64,000 nucleotides of DNA from an uncultured Pseudomonadales bacterium (GCA_943787425.1 CALSMJ010000003.1:1-64000), one strand, 5' to 3'. Counted from the stretch's first letter, positions 1 to 8,656 are shown. Notes: a model not told the origin generated them from the letters alone. Numbers and translations: made by a program.

Positions 1-895
1 CTTCACCCGATGCCTCTAGCGCGTCAAGAACCTGGCCAATATGAATATCAACATCTCGAATGCAGTTGTAGTAATAGTTTCTGTAGATCCTCCATGCCTC
101 TTTATCTTCAAGAGGAAGCTTTCCGTACATAATGTCTGCCAAACGTTGATCTTCCCTGTGAGCGCTCGGCTTTTCATCTAACGAAGCCGCAAAGTTCGGA
201 GGTAAAGGTAAGTCCAACCAACCCCGATAAGGTTCAGCGAAGGGAGCGGGCAGCATGGGCGCTACGCGGACAGGGTCCAGGCGCTCTCCCGCCATGGTTC
301 CTGTCGCATCAAAGAACATGACGTCATGGGGATTAATAAAATTGACGCTGAGAAGCCAAGGCGGATCATCTTTACTTAGACCAGGTTTTCGACCACTTCG
401 ACCCAACAACCAGTTCGCGGCATCAGCTGCAATCGCCCCGTCATGCATGAATCCGTCCCACGCCAAACCATGGTGATCGCCGTCATAGGTGTACTCATTG
501 AAACCCCATGGCGCCAAGGCATCCGAGGTCACAGGAAATCGTTGTTGGTCGAAATCAATTCCATCATTGAGATGAGAGAGATGCCATTTACCCTTATAAA
601 CCGTGTAGTAACCGAGCTCGCTAAACATCGAGCCCATCGTAGGCATCGTTCTCGGTAGCTCAGGGTGAGGTGGCACATTAGGGTTAACGAACATGCGGGT
701 GTGTTGGGTGTGTTGCCCAGAATAAATGACCGATCTCGAGGGCCCGCAGGGCGTCGAGTTGACTTGGAATTTACGGAATGCCACCGAGCGAGCGAGTAAG
801 CGCTCGTGGCCCGGGAGCTCGAGCTGACTTGGAAAATCTACCCACGAATGCTCTTGATCAGTCGTGATCATGAGGATATTGAATGGCTTAGTCAC
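1..895 (-). CDS. type I sulfatase (alkaline-phosphatase superfamily), 3' end outside window
   Basis: Hydrolyses a sulfate ester; the substrate cannot be read from sequence. The first 298 codons are visible and the gene runs off the left edge. A GTG at 893-895 is chosen as start because GAGAGG lies a few bases upstream and translation gives MTKPFNILMITTDQE, the usual sulfatase N-terminus with its metal-binding Asp. Cys50 sits in CGPSR, the C-x-P-x-R motif whose Cys is oxidised to formylglycine; GKWHLS and NPHDV follow in the expected order. There is no signal peptide, so the enzyme is probably cytoplasmic, unlike the second sulfatase at 6273. It is third in a leftward operon after the TetR and dioxygenase genes (68-base gap). 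No formylglycine-generating enzyme gene lies in the window. Confidence 0.88.
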   Translation of the reverse strand, partial: MTKPFNILMITTDQEHSWVDFPSQLELPGHERLLARSVAFRKFQVNSTPCGPSRSVIYSGQHTQHTRMFVNPNVPPHPELPRTMPTMGSMFSELGYYTVYKGKWHLSHLNDGIDFDQQRFPVTSDALAPWGFNEYTYDGDHHGLAWDGFMHDGAIAADAANWLLGRSGRKPGLSKDDPPWLLSVNFINPHDVMFFDATGTMAGERLDPVRVAPMLPAPFAEPYRGWLDLPLPPNFAASLDEKPSAHREDQRLADIMYGKLPLEDKEAWRIYRNYYYNCIRDVDIHIGQVLDALEASGE

Positions 896-963
896 ACCAC
901 CCTCTCAATAAGCCTTCCTGGCCCGTTTTTGCGCTCACTACCTCTGCCTCATACAGGTTCTGA

Positions 964-1974
964 TCATGCTTTTTTCGCCATTGATCTCGCTTTCAATAGA
1001 CGAAACAGATTTTTCACGACCTTGAAGTTCCAACGGGCAATCAAGAACGCGGGCGTCGGTTCTGGCCCCCAATAATCCTTCATGTCAGCCAATTGACAGT
1101 CTTGAGCCTGGTGTTTGTTATTGAGCAGATCAGTATCGGTCCAATGCTCGTGAATCAATCCAAAAGGACTCTTCCAGTAATCAAAAATCTGCCCACCCAA
1201 TAAATGTCGCCCAATGCCCCAAACATGCTTGTAGGCGCCACCTTTGAGGTGATCATGCCCTGACATCAAGTCGTCCAAGTTACTGACTTCGAAAGCGACG
1301 TGCTGAACCCTCGTACGTTCATCAAGCGCCCACTGAAAACCAATGACATGATGATCAACATACGTTTCTGAGCGATCGAGCCGAGCGAAAATCATTTGAG
1401 GCGATTGATCGGGCAATCGAACAGCATCGGAAATCATCAATCCAAAATACTTGTGGTACCAGTCGAAGAGCCCTGCAGGGTCAGCGCTTTCCAGGACGAG
1501 ATGGCCCAAGCGCTTCACTCGAGAAGCCCCTTGCTCAATTCTCGGGAGCTCGCCCTCACGCGCCCTCAGACCATCCATATTGAAGGCATGCGGTAGCGCT
1601 GGATTCAGCGCTTCCCCGGAATTTTGACCCCAGACAACCTCAACCGTCATGCCTGCCGGATCGACTAATCGAACCAAGTAACCTCCAGCGGGATCACCGG
1701 ACGCCTCAACAGGAGACGCGCCCTCTAACCTCGATAATGTCTCGAGATCCTCATAAGACGCGGCTTCAAAAGCGATCGCTTCCACGCCCCCCCTGCCTTC
1801 ACCTAACACATAGCAGGGGGGGGCTGGGTCAGTTCCTCGATAGTAGATCCGCTCCGCTGAACGATACTGAACCTGAAGACCAAACCTTTCTAAGAAGCGC
1901 TCCGCATCCCCGAAGTCTGGCGCGCCCACACGCACGTACGCGAGCTTTTGTACTTTCGCAACCGGTTCTGTCAT
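964..1974 (-). CDS. extradiol (VOC-fold) ring-cleavage dioxygenase
   Basis: A 336-residue protein with two vicinal-oxygen-chelate domains (about 8-120 and 155-285), the layout of type I extradiol catechol dioxygenases. The likely 2-His-1-Glu iron ligands are visible at H158 (RLGHLVL), H225 (VQHVAFEV) and E276 (IHEHW), all in the C-terminal domain as in BphC and catechol 2,3-dioxygenase. The expected reaction is meta cleavage of a catechol with O2; the catechol is unknown. An ATG with GGATGAGG upstream fits as start. It lies 48 bases after the TetR stop and before the sulfatase, so it is probably co-transcribed with both, and its likely partners are the divergent monooxygenase and FAH-family hydrolase. 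Confidence 0.85.
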   Translation of the reverse strand: MTEPVAKVQKLAYVRVGAPDFGDAERFLERFGLQVQYRSAERIYYRGTDPAPPCYVLGEGRGGVEAIAFEAASYEDLETLSRLEGASPVEASGDPAGGYLVRLVDPAGMTVEVVWGQNSGEALNPALPHAFNMDGLRAREGELPRIEQGASRVKRLGHLVLESADPAGLFDWYHKYFGLMISDAVRLPDQSPQMIFARLDRSETYVDHHVIGFQWALDERTRVQHVAFEVSNLDDLMSGHDHLKGGAYKHVWGIGRHLLGGQIFDYWKSPFGLIHEHWTDTDLLNNKHQAQDCQLADMKDYWGPEPTPAFLIARWNFKVVKNLFRLLKARSMAKKA

Positions 1975-2022
1975 CGCCTCGGCTTCCTCATCCTTTGCTC
2001 GCTCGGAACGTTTCCGGCGTCA

Positions 2023-2667
2023 TCAATCAACCTCTAAATGCAGGTCAAAGACCGCCGCAACTGTCTTCTGTGCTTTTTTTGCGGGAACACCAAGCACCCT
2101 AAGCACAGCATCACAAGTATGCTTAATGGTTACATCGCACATTGCGGGATCGACCCGCCGACCCACGTTGATGAGCGCGAGTATCTGATTAATTAGCAAG
2201 AGATCTACGGTTACTGAAAAATGCCCCTGTTGTGTACCCAATTCGAGGTCCTTCCTCAGATACGCAACGGCCGAGGACTGCAGCTCTGGGACCATGAAGA
2301 CACCCTCTAACAGCACGTTAAGCCACTCCGCCTGTTGTCTAACCGTCCGAAGCAACCTCGCCGTCGCCAATGCAACACGCGTTGGCCCATGCGTAATGCT
2401 CTCCATGTCGTCATTAATCCGCTTCGTCAATTCGATGGCGAGCTCTGTGGCAACGTCACGCAGAAGCTCATCCTTTGTTTGGTAGTAGTTGTAAAAGGTG
2501 CCGTTGGCTAGCTTGGCTCGGTCGGTAATGTCCCTGATTTTGGCGCCAGAAAAACCCTTCTCTGCGAAAACGCTCACCGCGCTGTCCAACAAGACACCAC
2601 GAGTACGTTCGCGCTTCCTAGCGCCCATCGCTCTGTCTCTAAAAAGCTGAGCCTTCGCTGAGTTCAT
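2023..2667 (-). CDS. TetR-family transcriptional regulator
   Basis: A 214-residue one-component regulator. Residues about 20-66 are a TetR N-terminal helix-turn-helix: RGVLLDSAVSVFAEKGFSG, IRDITDRAKLANGTFYNYY, then TKDELLRDV. The remaining helical part is a ligand pocket with no assignable ligand. An AAGGAGG ribosome site precedes the ATG. A 14-bp perfect palindrome (2683-2696) overlaps that site and a second inverted repeat overlaps the divergent promoter, so it probably represses itself and the monooxygenase operon and is relieved by an aromatic or sulfated inducer (inference). First gene of the leftward dioxygenase-sulfatase operon. Confidence 0.9.
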   Translation of the reverse strand: MNSAKAQLFRDRAMGARKRERTRGVLLDSAVSVFAEKGFSGAKIRDITDRAKLANGTFYNYYQTKDELLRDVATELAIELTKRINDDMESITHGPTRVALATARLLRTVRQQAEWLNVLLEGVFMVPELQSSAVAYLRKDLELGTQQGHFSVTVDLLLINQILALINVGRRVDPAMCDVTIKHTCDAVLRVLGVPAKKAQKTVAAVFDLHLEVD

Positions 2668-2682
2668 AAAAGCTTGGCCTCC

Positions 2683-2696
2683 TTCCGAATTCGGAA
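2683..2696. promoter_or_regulatory. perfect 14-bp palindrome, candidate TetR operator
   Basis: TTCCGAATTCGGAA is its own reverse complement. It starts 16 bases upstream of the TetR start codon and its edge overlaps that gene's AAGGAGG ribosome site, a good position for autorepression. A related everted pair (CGGAA-CGT-TTCCG) lies at 2004-2016 between the TetR and dioxygenase genes. Binding is inferred only. Confidence 0.5.
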
Positions 2697-2710
2697 AGTT
2701 AGCGAATTAT

Positions 2711-2744
2711 TTGACAGACTGCAAGAAAATTGAGAATACTCTCA
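2711..2744 (+). promoter_or_regulatory. sigma-70 promoter with overlapping inverted repeat
   Basis: A consensus -35 TTGACA (2711-2716) is followed after 18 bases by AATACT (2735-2740), a 4/6 match to the -10. The -10 lies inside TGAGA-ATAC-TCTCA (2731-2744), an inverted repeat with perfect 5-bp arms, so a repressor bound there would block the monooxygenase operon that begins at 2781. Confidence 0.5.
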
Positions 2745-2780
2745 TTTTTTTAAACCAAACGAGTCCAGAGAAGTCCAATT

Positions 2781-4442
2781 GTGAATAACGAGAGCATGCC
2801 ACGCGTACTTATTGTCGGTGCCGGTCCTGTTGGCCAGATGGCAGCACTGCTGTTGTCTCAACATGGCATACCTAGTCTTCTCGTTGATAAGCGGACAACG
2901 CGACTCACCGCTCCAAAAGCACACGCTGTAAACGCCCGCACGCTCGAAATTTGTGACAGCATCGGGATCAGCGCATCGCAGTTGCGAGAACTTGGTTCAG
3001 CCGCAAACGAAGGCGGCATGGTCCGGTTTGTCGGGACGCTTACGGGCCCAGAGTTTGGCTCCCTGCCCTATGAAAGACAGGATGTGGGCGCGCTCGAATC
3101 CACGCCCTTCCCTCTCAGCAACATACCTCAACCTCTATTCGAACAAGTGTTGGCTCGCCATGTGACAGAGGACCCCAACATTGACTACCGGCTTGGCACG
3201 GCCTGCACCTCGCTGATCAATCAAGGAGCGCAGGTTGCAGCGAAGCTTTTAGATTCTAGAGACAAATCAAGAAGCCATTTACAGCTTTTCGATTACGCGA
3301 TTGCCGCCGACGGGGCAGGCTCGTCGATCAGGGATTCGCTCGACATTGAAATGGAGGGTCCCGAAGCGCTGGCTCACTATCTGATGATTCATTTCTCGGC
3401 TGACCTTCGAGCTTTGACCGAAAACAGAAGAGGCGTTCTGTACTTTTTATTTGAACCTGGCGTCAATGGCACGTTCATCGCCTACGATCATTCAAAAACG
3501 TGGGTTCTGATGCATCCCTGGCAACCCGGGTCGGAAAAGCTCAAGGACTATACGCAAGCGCGCTGTGCTGCTCTGATCGATAAAGCCGCAGGACAAAGCC
3601 TCAATGGCGTCACTGTAGAAAACATCAGTCCTTGGACGATGACCGCCCAGGTAGCAAAAGCGTACCGCAAGGAGCGTATCTTTCTCGCTGGCGACAGCGC
3701 GCACAGAATACCGCCAGCTGGCGGGCTGGGACTTAACTCAGGAATCGGCGACGTCCAGAACCTAAGTTGGAAGCTAGCAGCGGTGCTAAACGGACTAGCA
3801 GGCGAACGCCTTCTCGATACTTATGAAGTAGAACGCCAGCCCATTGCTCGCATCAACAACGAGCAGAGTTTGAACAATGCCATCAAGCTATTTGATCTGA
3901 TTGTTGCGCTCCATGGGGACGACCCTGAGAAGACCGGCGAGCGTTACGCGGCGATCTCGAAAAGTCCTGATGACTTCCCCGAGTTGGCAGAGGCTGTGAA
4001 AGCTCAAAAGCCCCACTTCGACAGCTTTGATCTACAAATAGGGTATCGCTACAACAGTCTGGCAATTGTCGACCCACCGCCGATACCGGATGTGGGCGAC
4101 GTGTCGGATTATCAGCCCTCGTGGGATGCGGGCGCTCACTTTCCACATCGCTGGGTAACCCAGGATGGAGAAACCCGATCACTCCATTCTCTCATTTCAC
4201 CTCGAACCTTCACGCTTCTACGCGGGCCAAAATCCGCGGAATTAAGCGGTCACTCTAAAGTTCAACAACTCCTCTTTGGTGTTGACTTTGAGGATGGGGA
4301 TGACTGGGAAATATTAACAGGACTACCCGCGAGCGGGGCCCTCCTGATTAGACCCGATGGACATATCGCCACCCGATTCAAAACCGTGAACGAGGAAGAT
4401 TTTTCGTCTGCGATCAGACAAATTTTGGCAAGAGGTGATTAA
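2781..4442 (+). CDS. FAD-dependent aromatic monooxygenase (PheA/MhpA-like)
   Basis: A 553-residue class A flavoprotein hydroxylase. Visible marks are the N-terminal dinucleotide fold (VGAGPVG, about 12-18), the DG motif near 178 (ADGAGSSIRDS), and the GD motif GDSAHRIPPAGGLGLNSGIG near 305 that binds FAD. The C-terminal part resembles the thioredoxin-like tail of phenol hydroxylases. Such enzymes use NAD(P)H and O2 to add a hydroxyl to a phenol, giving the catechol that an extradiol dioxygenase opens. First gene of a four-gene operon; the next start is 3 bases past its stop. The substrate is not readable; a role on a desulfated phenol is inferred from the flanking sulfatases. Confidence 0.85.
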   Translation: MNNESMPRVLIVGAGPVGQMAALLLSQHGIPSLLVDKRTTRLTAPKAHAVNARTLEICDSIGISASQLRELGSAANEGGMVRFVGTLTGPEFGSLPYERQDVGALESTPFPLSNIPQPLFEQVLARHVTEDPNIDYRLGTACTSLINQGAQVAAKLLDSRDKSRSHLQLFDYAIAADGAGSSIRDSLDIEMEGPEALAHYLMIHFSADLRALTENRRGVLYFLFEPGVNGTFIAYDHSKTWVLMHPWQPGSEKLKDYTQARCAALIDKAAGQSLNGVTVENISPWTMTAQVAKAYRKERIFLAGDSAHRIPPAGGLGLNSGIGDVQNLSWKLAAVLNGLAGERLLDTYEVERQPIARINNEQSLNNAIKLFDLIVALHGDDPEKTGERYAAISKSPDDFPELAEAVKAQKPHFDSFDLQIGYRYNSLAIVDPPPIPDVGDVSDYQPSWDAGAHFPHRWVTQDGETRSLHSLISPRTFTLLRGPKSAELSGHSKVQQLLFGVDFEDGDDWEILTGLPASGALLIRPDGHIATRFKTVNEEDFSSAIRQILARGD

Positions 4443-4444
4443 GC

Positions 4445-5224
4445 ATGGATTTAGGAATCGAGGGAAGAAAAGCGATTGTCTGCGCCTCATCACGGGGTCT
4501 GGGTAAAGCCTGCGCACTGTCGCTCGCTCGGGAGGGCGCGCATGTCGTAATCAACGGCCTAAACGTTGAGCGTTTAGAAGCCACCAAAGTTGAAATCGAA
4601 TCAATAGCGAAAGGATCTGTGACCGCCGTCGCTGCAGATATCAACACCGAGGATGGCAGAACAAAGCTACTGCAGGCTTGTCCTAAGATTGACATCCTCG
4701 TGAACAACAACGAGGGCCCTCCTCCCGGTCAGTTCCAAAAATGGCAACGCCAGGATTTTGAATCTGCGATCGACGCCAACTTCATGGCGCCTGCGTTGTT
4801 AATTCAAGCGGTGATCGAGGGCATGAAAGAGCGCAGGTTTGGGCGCATCGTGAATATCACTTCAGCCATGGTGAAATCGCCTCGAAGCGCGATGGGACTC
4901 TCGACCTCTGCAAGAACCGCGCTTACCGCTCTATGCAAGGGGATCTCGGTTGATCTCGCGCCTTTCAATATCACAATCAACAACATGCTTCCCGAGCGTT
5001 TCGATACAGACCGTCAGAAATTTATGGCTGAAATGGTCATGAAGTTAAAAGGCATCTCTCGCGAAGAAGCCTTCGCGGAAATTCATGAATCAATCGCAGC
5101 AAAACGGATGGGGTCACCCACAGAATTTGGAGATGCCTGCGCATTTCTTTGCAGCGCTCAAGCAGGCTACATCTCAGGCCAAAATCTCCAATTGGATGGT
5201 GGTTCCTATCCAGGCTTAATTTAG
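4445..5224 (+). CDS. atypical short-chain dehydrogenase/reductase (SDR)
   Basis: A 259-residue Rossmann-fold protein of SDR length. The cofactor motif is present in variant form (ASSRGLGKA near 15-23), as are NNN in place of NNAG (ILVNNNEGPP) and the C-terminal SGQNLQLDGG. The active site is altered: after the catalytic Ser of NITS, the positions normally held by Tyr and Lys are Ser and Arg (MGLSTSARTAL). SDR subfamilies with an xxGAR-type sequence here are known and are often called 3-oxoacyl-ACP reductase-like, but their chemistry is unclear. GAGGTG precedes the ATG, which follows the monooxygenase stop by 2 bases, indicating coupled translation. Confidence 0.82.
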   Translation: MDLGIEGRKAIVCASSRGLGKACALSLAREGAHVVINGLNVERLEATKVEIESIAKGSVTAVAADINTEDGRTKLLQACPKIDILVNNNEGPPPGQFQKWQRQDFESAIDANFMAPALLIQAVIEGMKERRFGRIVNITSAMVKSPRSAMGLSTSARTALTALCKGISVDLAPFNITINNMLPERFDTDRQKFMAEMVMKLKGISREEAFAEIHESIAAKRMGSPTEFGDACAFLCSAQAGYISGQNLQLDGGSYPGLI

Positions 5225-5234
5225 GGCGCTTTCT

Positions 5235-6269
5235 ATGAGACTCGCCTTTTGCTCGATTCTCCTTCTCGCCCTGGCGTTTGTCTTGTTGAGTTATTACGTT
5301 TCGCAACCTCTCAAGGAAGGCCGGCGGGTCGACTTTAAGCCCATCATCGCTGATCGAGACATCGCGCTAACGTTTGCGCGGTCACCACTGGGTTTAATTT
5401 TGGTGACAGAGCACTTGGGTGATGCCATCAGAGGGATTAATCTCTCCGCCTCGTACGGTGAAGAGCAAACTAAAGACCTCATTAATTTTCTCGCCCTAAC
5501 CGACCGCGATGTTTTGATCGCTTTAGATGCCGCCGAAGAGCGGTTTGATCTTAATTCTCTGATCATGCCAATCAGTTACTCACCGCCCTCGATCGCAGCG
5601 GGAACCAATTTCAAGGAACACGCGGATGAAGTTTATTCGGAGGATCCGCCGTTTCTCTTCCCAAAAATCACGCCTGCCAGCAACTGGAATGCGAACGTGC
5701 CCTTCCTGCCAAGACTCGATTACGAGGCTGAGTTGTGCCTTTTTCCGTTGTCGGACATCACGACAGAACGCCAAACAGCTGAATTCGGATTGGTTCTTTG
5801 TAACGATTTCACAGACCGCTTAACGCTCATCCGGGAGATCGACCTTGGGGCCCCGTTGGGGTTAACGGGCTTTGCATCAGGCAAAGGGTGTGAGGGCTGT
5901 CTGCCCACTGGCTACCTTGCTGTGATTCCGCAATCTGAAACATTTTATCTATCTGTAGAGCTGACTTTGTTCGTCAACGACGAACTGAGACAGTCATTCA
6001 GGATGCGGGACATCATCATGCCCATAGAAGACATCGTAGATCAGGCACTTCACTCACATGGGACTCAATACACAAAAGGAAAGGACCAAATTCCACTCAT
6101 GCCCGGCGAAACCATTTCACAAGGCACGTTGATCCTTACCGGCACAGCGGCCGGCGTTCTATTTAAGCCGCTGAACATCTGGAATCAGAGTTTTTATCTT
6201 CAACCAGGGGACGATGTCCGAACGGAAGCGACCTTCCTGGGCCACCTCGAAAATAAAATTGTGGACTAG
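5235..6269 (+). CDS. FAH-family hydrolase with N-terminal membrane anchor
   Basis: A 344-residue protein whose C-terminal two thirds match the fumarylacetoacetate hydrolase fold: AAGTNFKEHADEV, the acidic metal ligands in LDYEAELCLF, NDFTDR, and the late segments PGETISQGTLILTGTAAG and LQPGDDV. Family members hydrolyse C-C bonds of beta-diketo or meta-cleavage products or decarboxylate them. Unusually, residues about 4-23 (LAFCSILLLALAFVLLSYYV) are a membrane helix, which would place the enzyme at the periplasmic face. It starts 10 bases after the SDR and ends 3 bases before the sulfatase. Expected role: cleavage of the dioxygenase product; the anchor complicates that because the dioxygenase looks cytoplasmic. 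Confidence 0.8.
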   Translation: MRLAFCSILLLALAFVLLSYYVSQPLKEGRRVDFKPIIADRDIALTFARSPLGLILVTEHLGDAIRGINLSASYGEEQTKDLINFLALTDRDVLIALDAAEERFDLNSLIMPISYSPPSIAAGTNFKEHADEVYSEDPPFLFPKITPASNWNANVPFLPRLDYEAELCLFPLSDITTERQTAEFGLVLCNDFTDRLTLIREIDLGAPLGLTGFASGKGCEGCLPTGYLAVIPQSETFYLSVELTLFVNDELRQSFRMRDIIMPIEDIVDQALHSHGTQYTKGKDQIPLMPGETISQGTLILTGTAAGVLFKPLNIWNQSFYLQPGDDVRTEATFLGHLENKIVD

Positions 6270-6272
6270 CCC

Positions 6273-7712
6273 ATGAGAGCCCTGCTGCTTCTTTTTTTAT
6301 TTTTCGCATCGTTCGCACAGGCCGAGCTTCCTAACATTATTCTGCTCGTAGCAGATGACCTGGGCTGGAAAGATGTTGGTTACAACGGCAGCGAAATCCG
6401 AACGCCTTCAATCGATGCGCTTGCTGAAGGTGGTGTGACCTTAACTGACTTCTACGTGCACGCAACGTGCAGTCCCACCCGTGCCTCACTGATGACCGGA
6501 CAATCCCCTATGCGCCACGGTATTTACCATGCGATTGGTAAAAACACGGAGGGAAGCCTGCCACTACAGCTCAAACTTTTGCCGGAATATCTCAAGGATG
6601 CTGGGTATCAATCGCTGATGGTTGGCAAGTGGCACCTCGGTCACGCCACCTCAGCAATGCTACCGATGGCCAGAGGATTTGAAGAGGTCTATGGACACTA
6701 CACCGGTGGGGTTGGCTACTGGGACCACGTCCATGGTGGCGGCCTCGACTGGCATTACGACGGGAGAGCCCTGCGAGTCGAGGGTTATGCGACGCATTTG
6801 CAGGCGGATGCCGCCGTGCGAATGATTAAAAAAAGAGACAAGCAAAGACCGCTCTTCCTCTATACGGCCTTCAGTGCACCACATCTACCCAATGAAGCTC
6901 CCGAGGAGAGTATCGCCGCATACGTTGGAATAGAAGATGCGAACCGACTTGTTCACGCCGCGATGGTTGATGAACTCGACCGGGCCATTGGCCGAATCCT
7001 GACAATCCTCGAAGAAGAAAAAATGTTGGAGAACACACTGATCTGGTTCTTTAGTGATAACGGTGGTCTGAATCCTGCTGCTGCGAGCGATGGCATGCGG
7101 AGTCTTGTCTCTAACCTCGTTGCTATTTTTGGGCGACCACTGCCAACCGGATTCCTTGAATTCCTGCGTCATAATACTGAGGACGGTGGCTCAGATAATG
7201 GGCCCTACCGGCGCGGTAAAGGTGCGGTATATCAGGGAGGGATTCTGGTGCCATCGATTCTGTATTGGCCAGCCGTCCTCGAGCCTGCCACTATCGCTGA
7301 CCGTGTCACCATCCAGGATGTGTTACCGACAATCGCTCAACTGACCGATATCAACCTGATACCCGAGCAGGTGCTTGATGGTAAACCGCGCTGGGGAATC
7401 ATAACGGGTGCCGACAGCGAAGCAGGCGCAGACTTTGTGGCTTTGAGCATGGATAGTAAGGCAATCCTACGCGGACCTTGGAAACTTATTGTCAACGGCG
7501 AGGAAGGCGAGCTGTATAACCTTGCTGAGGATCCTTACGAACAAACTGATCGCTCCGTAGAACACCCAGAAATCGTCGAACAACTACGTTCTGCGATCAA
7601 TCAGATTCCACAGGTCGAATCGATCAACCAGCCACTCTTTAAGGTCATGATGGATATGGACAAATTTGGAGGAGAGGAGGATCGCCCCCCCTGGGCAGAT
7701 GTCGTTCAGTAG
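6273..7712 (+). CDS. secreted type I sulfatase (arylsulfatase-like)
   Basis: A 479-residue sulfatase with a clear signal peptide (MRALLLLFLFFASFAQA) and a mature start at about ELPNII. Metal ligands DD at 28-29 (ADDLGW), formylglycine site Cys66 in CSPTR, GKWHLGH near 119 and the FFSDNGG metal site near 261 occur in the order of arylsulfatases A/B. It should act in the periplasm or outside. It is last in the rightward operon, 3 bases after the FAH-family stop, and convergent with the MarR-type gene. It and the leftward cytoplasmic sulfatase differ in the motif (CSPTR against CGPSR), so they are not recent duplicates. Confidence 0.9.
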   Translation: MRALLLLFLFFASFAQAELPNIILLVADDLGWKDVGYNGSEIRTPSIDALAEGGVTLTDFYVHATCSPTRASLMTGQSPMRHGIYHAIGKNTEGSLPLQLKLLPEYLKDAGYQSLMVGKWHLGHATSAMLPMARGFEEVYGHYTGGVGYWDHVHGGGLDWHYDGRALRVEGYATHLQADAAVRMIKKRDKQRPLFLYTAFSAPHLPNEAPEESIAAYVGIEDANRLVHAAMVDELDRAIGRILTILEEEKMLENTLIWFFSDNGGLNPAAASDGMRSLVSNLVAIFGRPLPTGFLEFLRHNTEDGGSDNGPYRRGKGAVYQGGILVPSILYWPAVLEPATIADRVTIQDVLPTIAQLTDINLIPEQVLDGKPRWGIITGADSEAGADFVALSMDSKAILRGPWKLIVNGEEGELYNLAEDPYEQTDRSVEHPEIVEQLRSAINQIPQVESINQPLFKVMMDMDKFGGEEDRPPWADVVQ

Positions 7713-7753
7713 AAATAACCATCCTACAACGGGAAATTATTCTTACTAACCGC

Positions 7754-8506
7754 TTACACACCCGGATGGACCAATAAAGGTTGTAAGAAGGTCCGAATGA
7801 GATCTTGCTGCCTCTGGACACTCTCGTTATTCAGTACGAGCGATATTCGTTTCATACGGTCATCGTTGGGGTCCCCGCGGGCATGTAGCTGCTGCGACGC
7901 CACCAAGCCTTCAATCGCAGTGGATAAGGTGCTCTTGCACAACCCCAATCGAGAGGCCAACTCGCTTGCAGTCAGTTCAGATCGCCGAAAGACGATTTTG
8001 GCCTCCCACAGCGCGAACAGAATACACACCTGGGTGAGGGTCGCCCCAGGGGCGTGCCTTAACACAAGCGCTGAAAAATCCCCTGCAAATCCAATGGAGG
8101 GATACGCCGTTTGAAAACCAAATACCGAGTCCCGCTCTTGGATCAACTGCCCGGCCTTGCAAAACCACGCTCGATGGTCGCGAACCAGCCCAATTTTTGG
8201 CCATATTTTCTGACCGATGATTTCAATTCGATTTTTTAACACCGCCTGCCTTAAATAGCGGCGAACAAAGGCAACCGGTTCGTTAACAACTAAACTAAGC
8301 TCAGCTTCATCTGAGCTACAGGCCTGATTCAAATCAAAGAACTGGCCCATCAAATGACACTTCAAACGATAGGTCCGCAAACTGGTTTTGGAGGTTTGCA
8401 TCTGAGCCAGTGCTGAACTAGACACCGTCGTGACCATGGATAAGGGATGCGGCGAACCCTTTGCCAACGCCCTCGGCGATGTAAAAAGATCTGCCAGTTG
8501 ATTCAC
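7754..8506 (-). CDS. MarR-type winged-helix regulator with unassigned N-terminal half
   Basis: 250 residues. Residues about 150-245 form a MarR-like DNA-binding domain: LTQVCILFALWEAK, ELTASELASRLGLCKSTLS as recognition helix, and a wing with DPNDDRMKRISLVL. The first 130 residues are not recognised, which makes the protein longer than a typical 140-170 residue MarR. The GTG start is supported by GAGG upstream. It is a single leftward gene between the convergent sulfatase and the PhyH gene; its target is unknown. Confidence 0.7.
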   Translation of the reverse strand: MNQLADLFTSPRALAKGSPHPLSMVTTVSSSALAQMQTSKTSLRTYRLKCHLMGQFFDLNQACSSDEAELSLVVNEPVAFVRRYLRQAVLKNRIEIIGQKIWPKIGLVRDHRAWFCKAGQLIQERDSVFGFQTAYPSIGFAGDFSALVLRHAPGATLTQVCILFALWEAKIVFRRSELTASELASRLGLCKSTLSTAIEGLVASQQLHARGDPNDDRMKRISLVLNNESVQRQQDLIRTFLQPLLVHPGV

Positions 8507-8656
8507 ATGGTTTCCTCGGCCGCGCCGCGCGCGACCTTAACGAGCTGCCTATCTTTTACTCTATCCAAAGGCTTGGCGGCAACCACAATCCATCCTGGTC
8601 TCGACGATCTACATTAGGGGGCCTTGCCGCATCCTTTCCACCCTTTGGATCACAAA

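Noticed and set aside
255-658. Two rightward open frames at the left end
   Set aside because: They are antisense to the sulfatase, which shows its catalytic motifs in the other strand; the rightward products look unlike any protein family.
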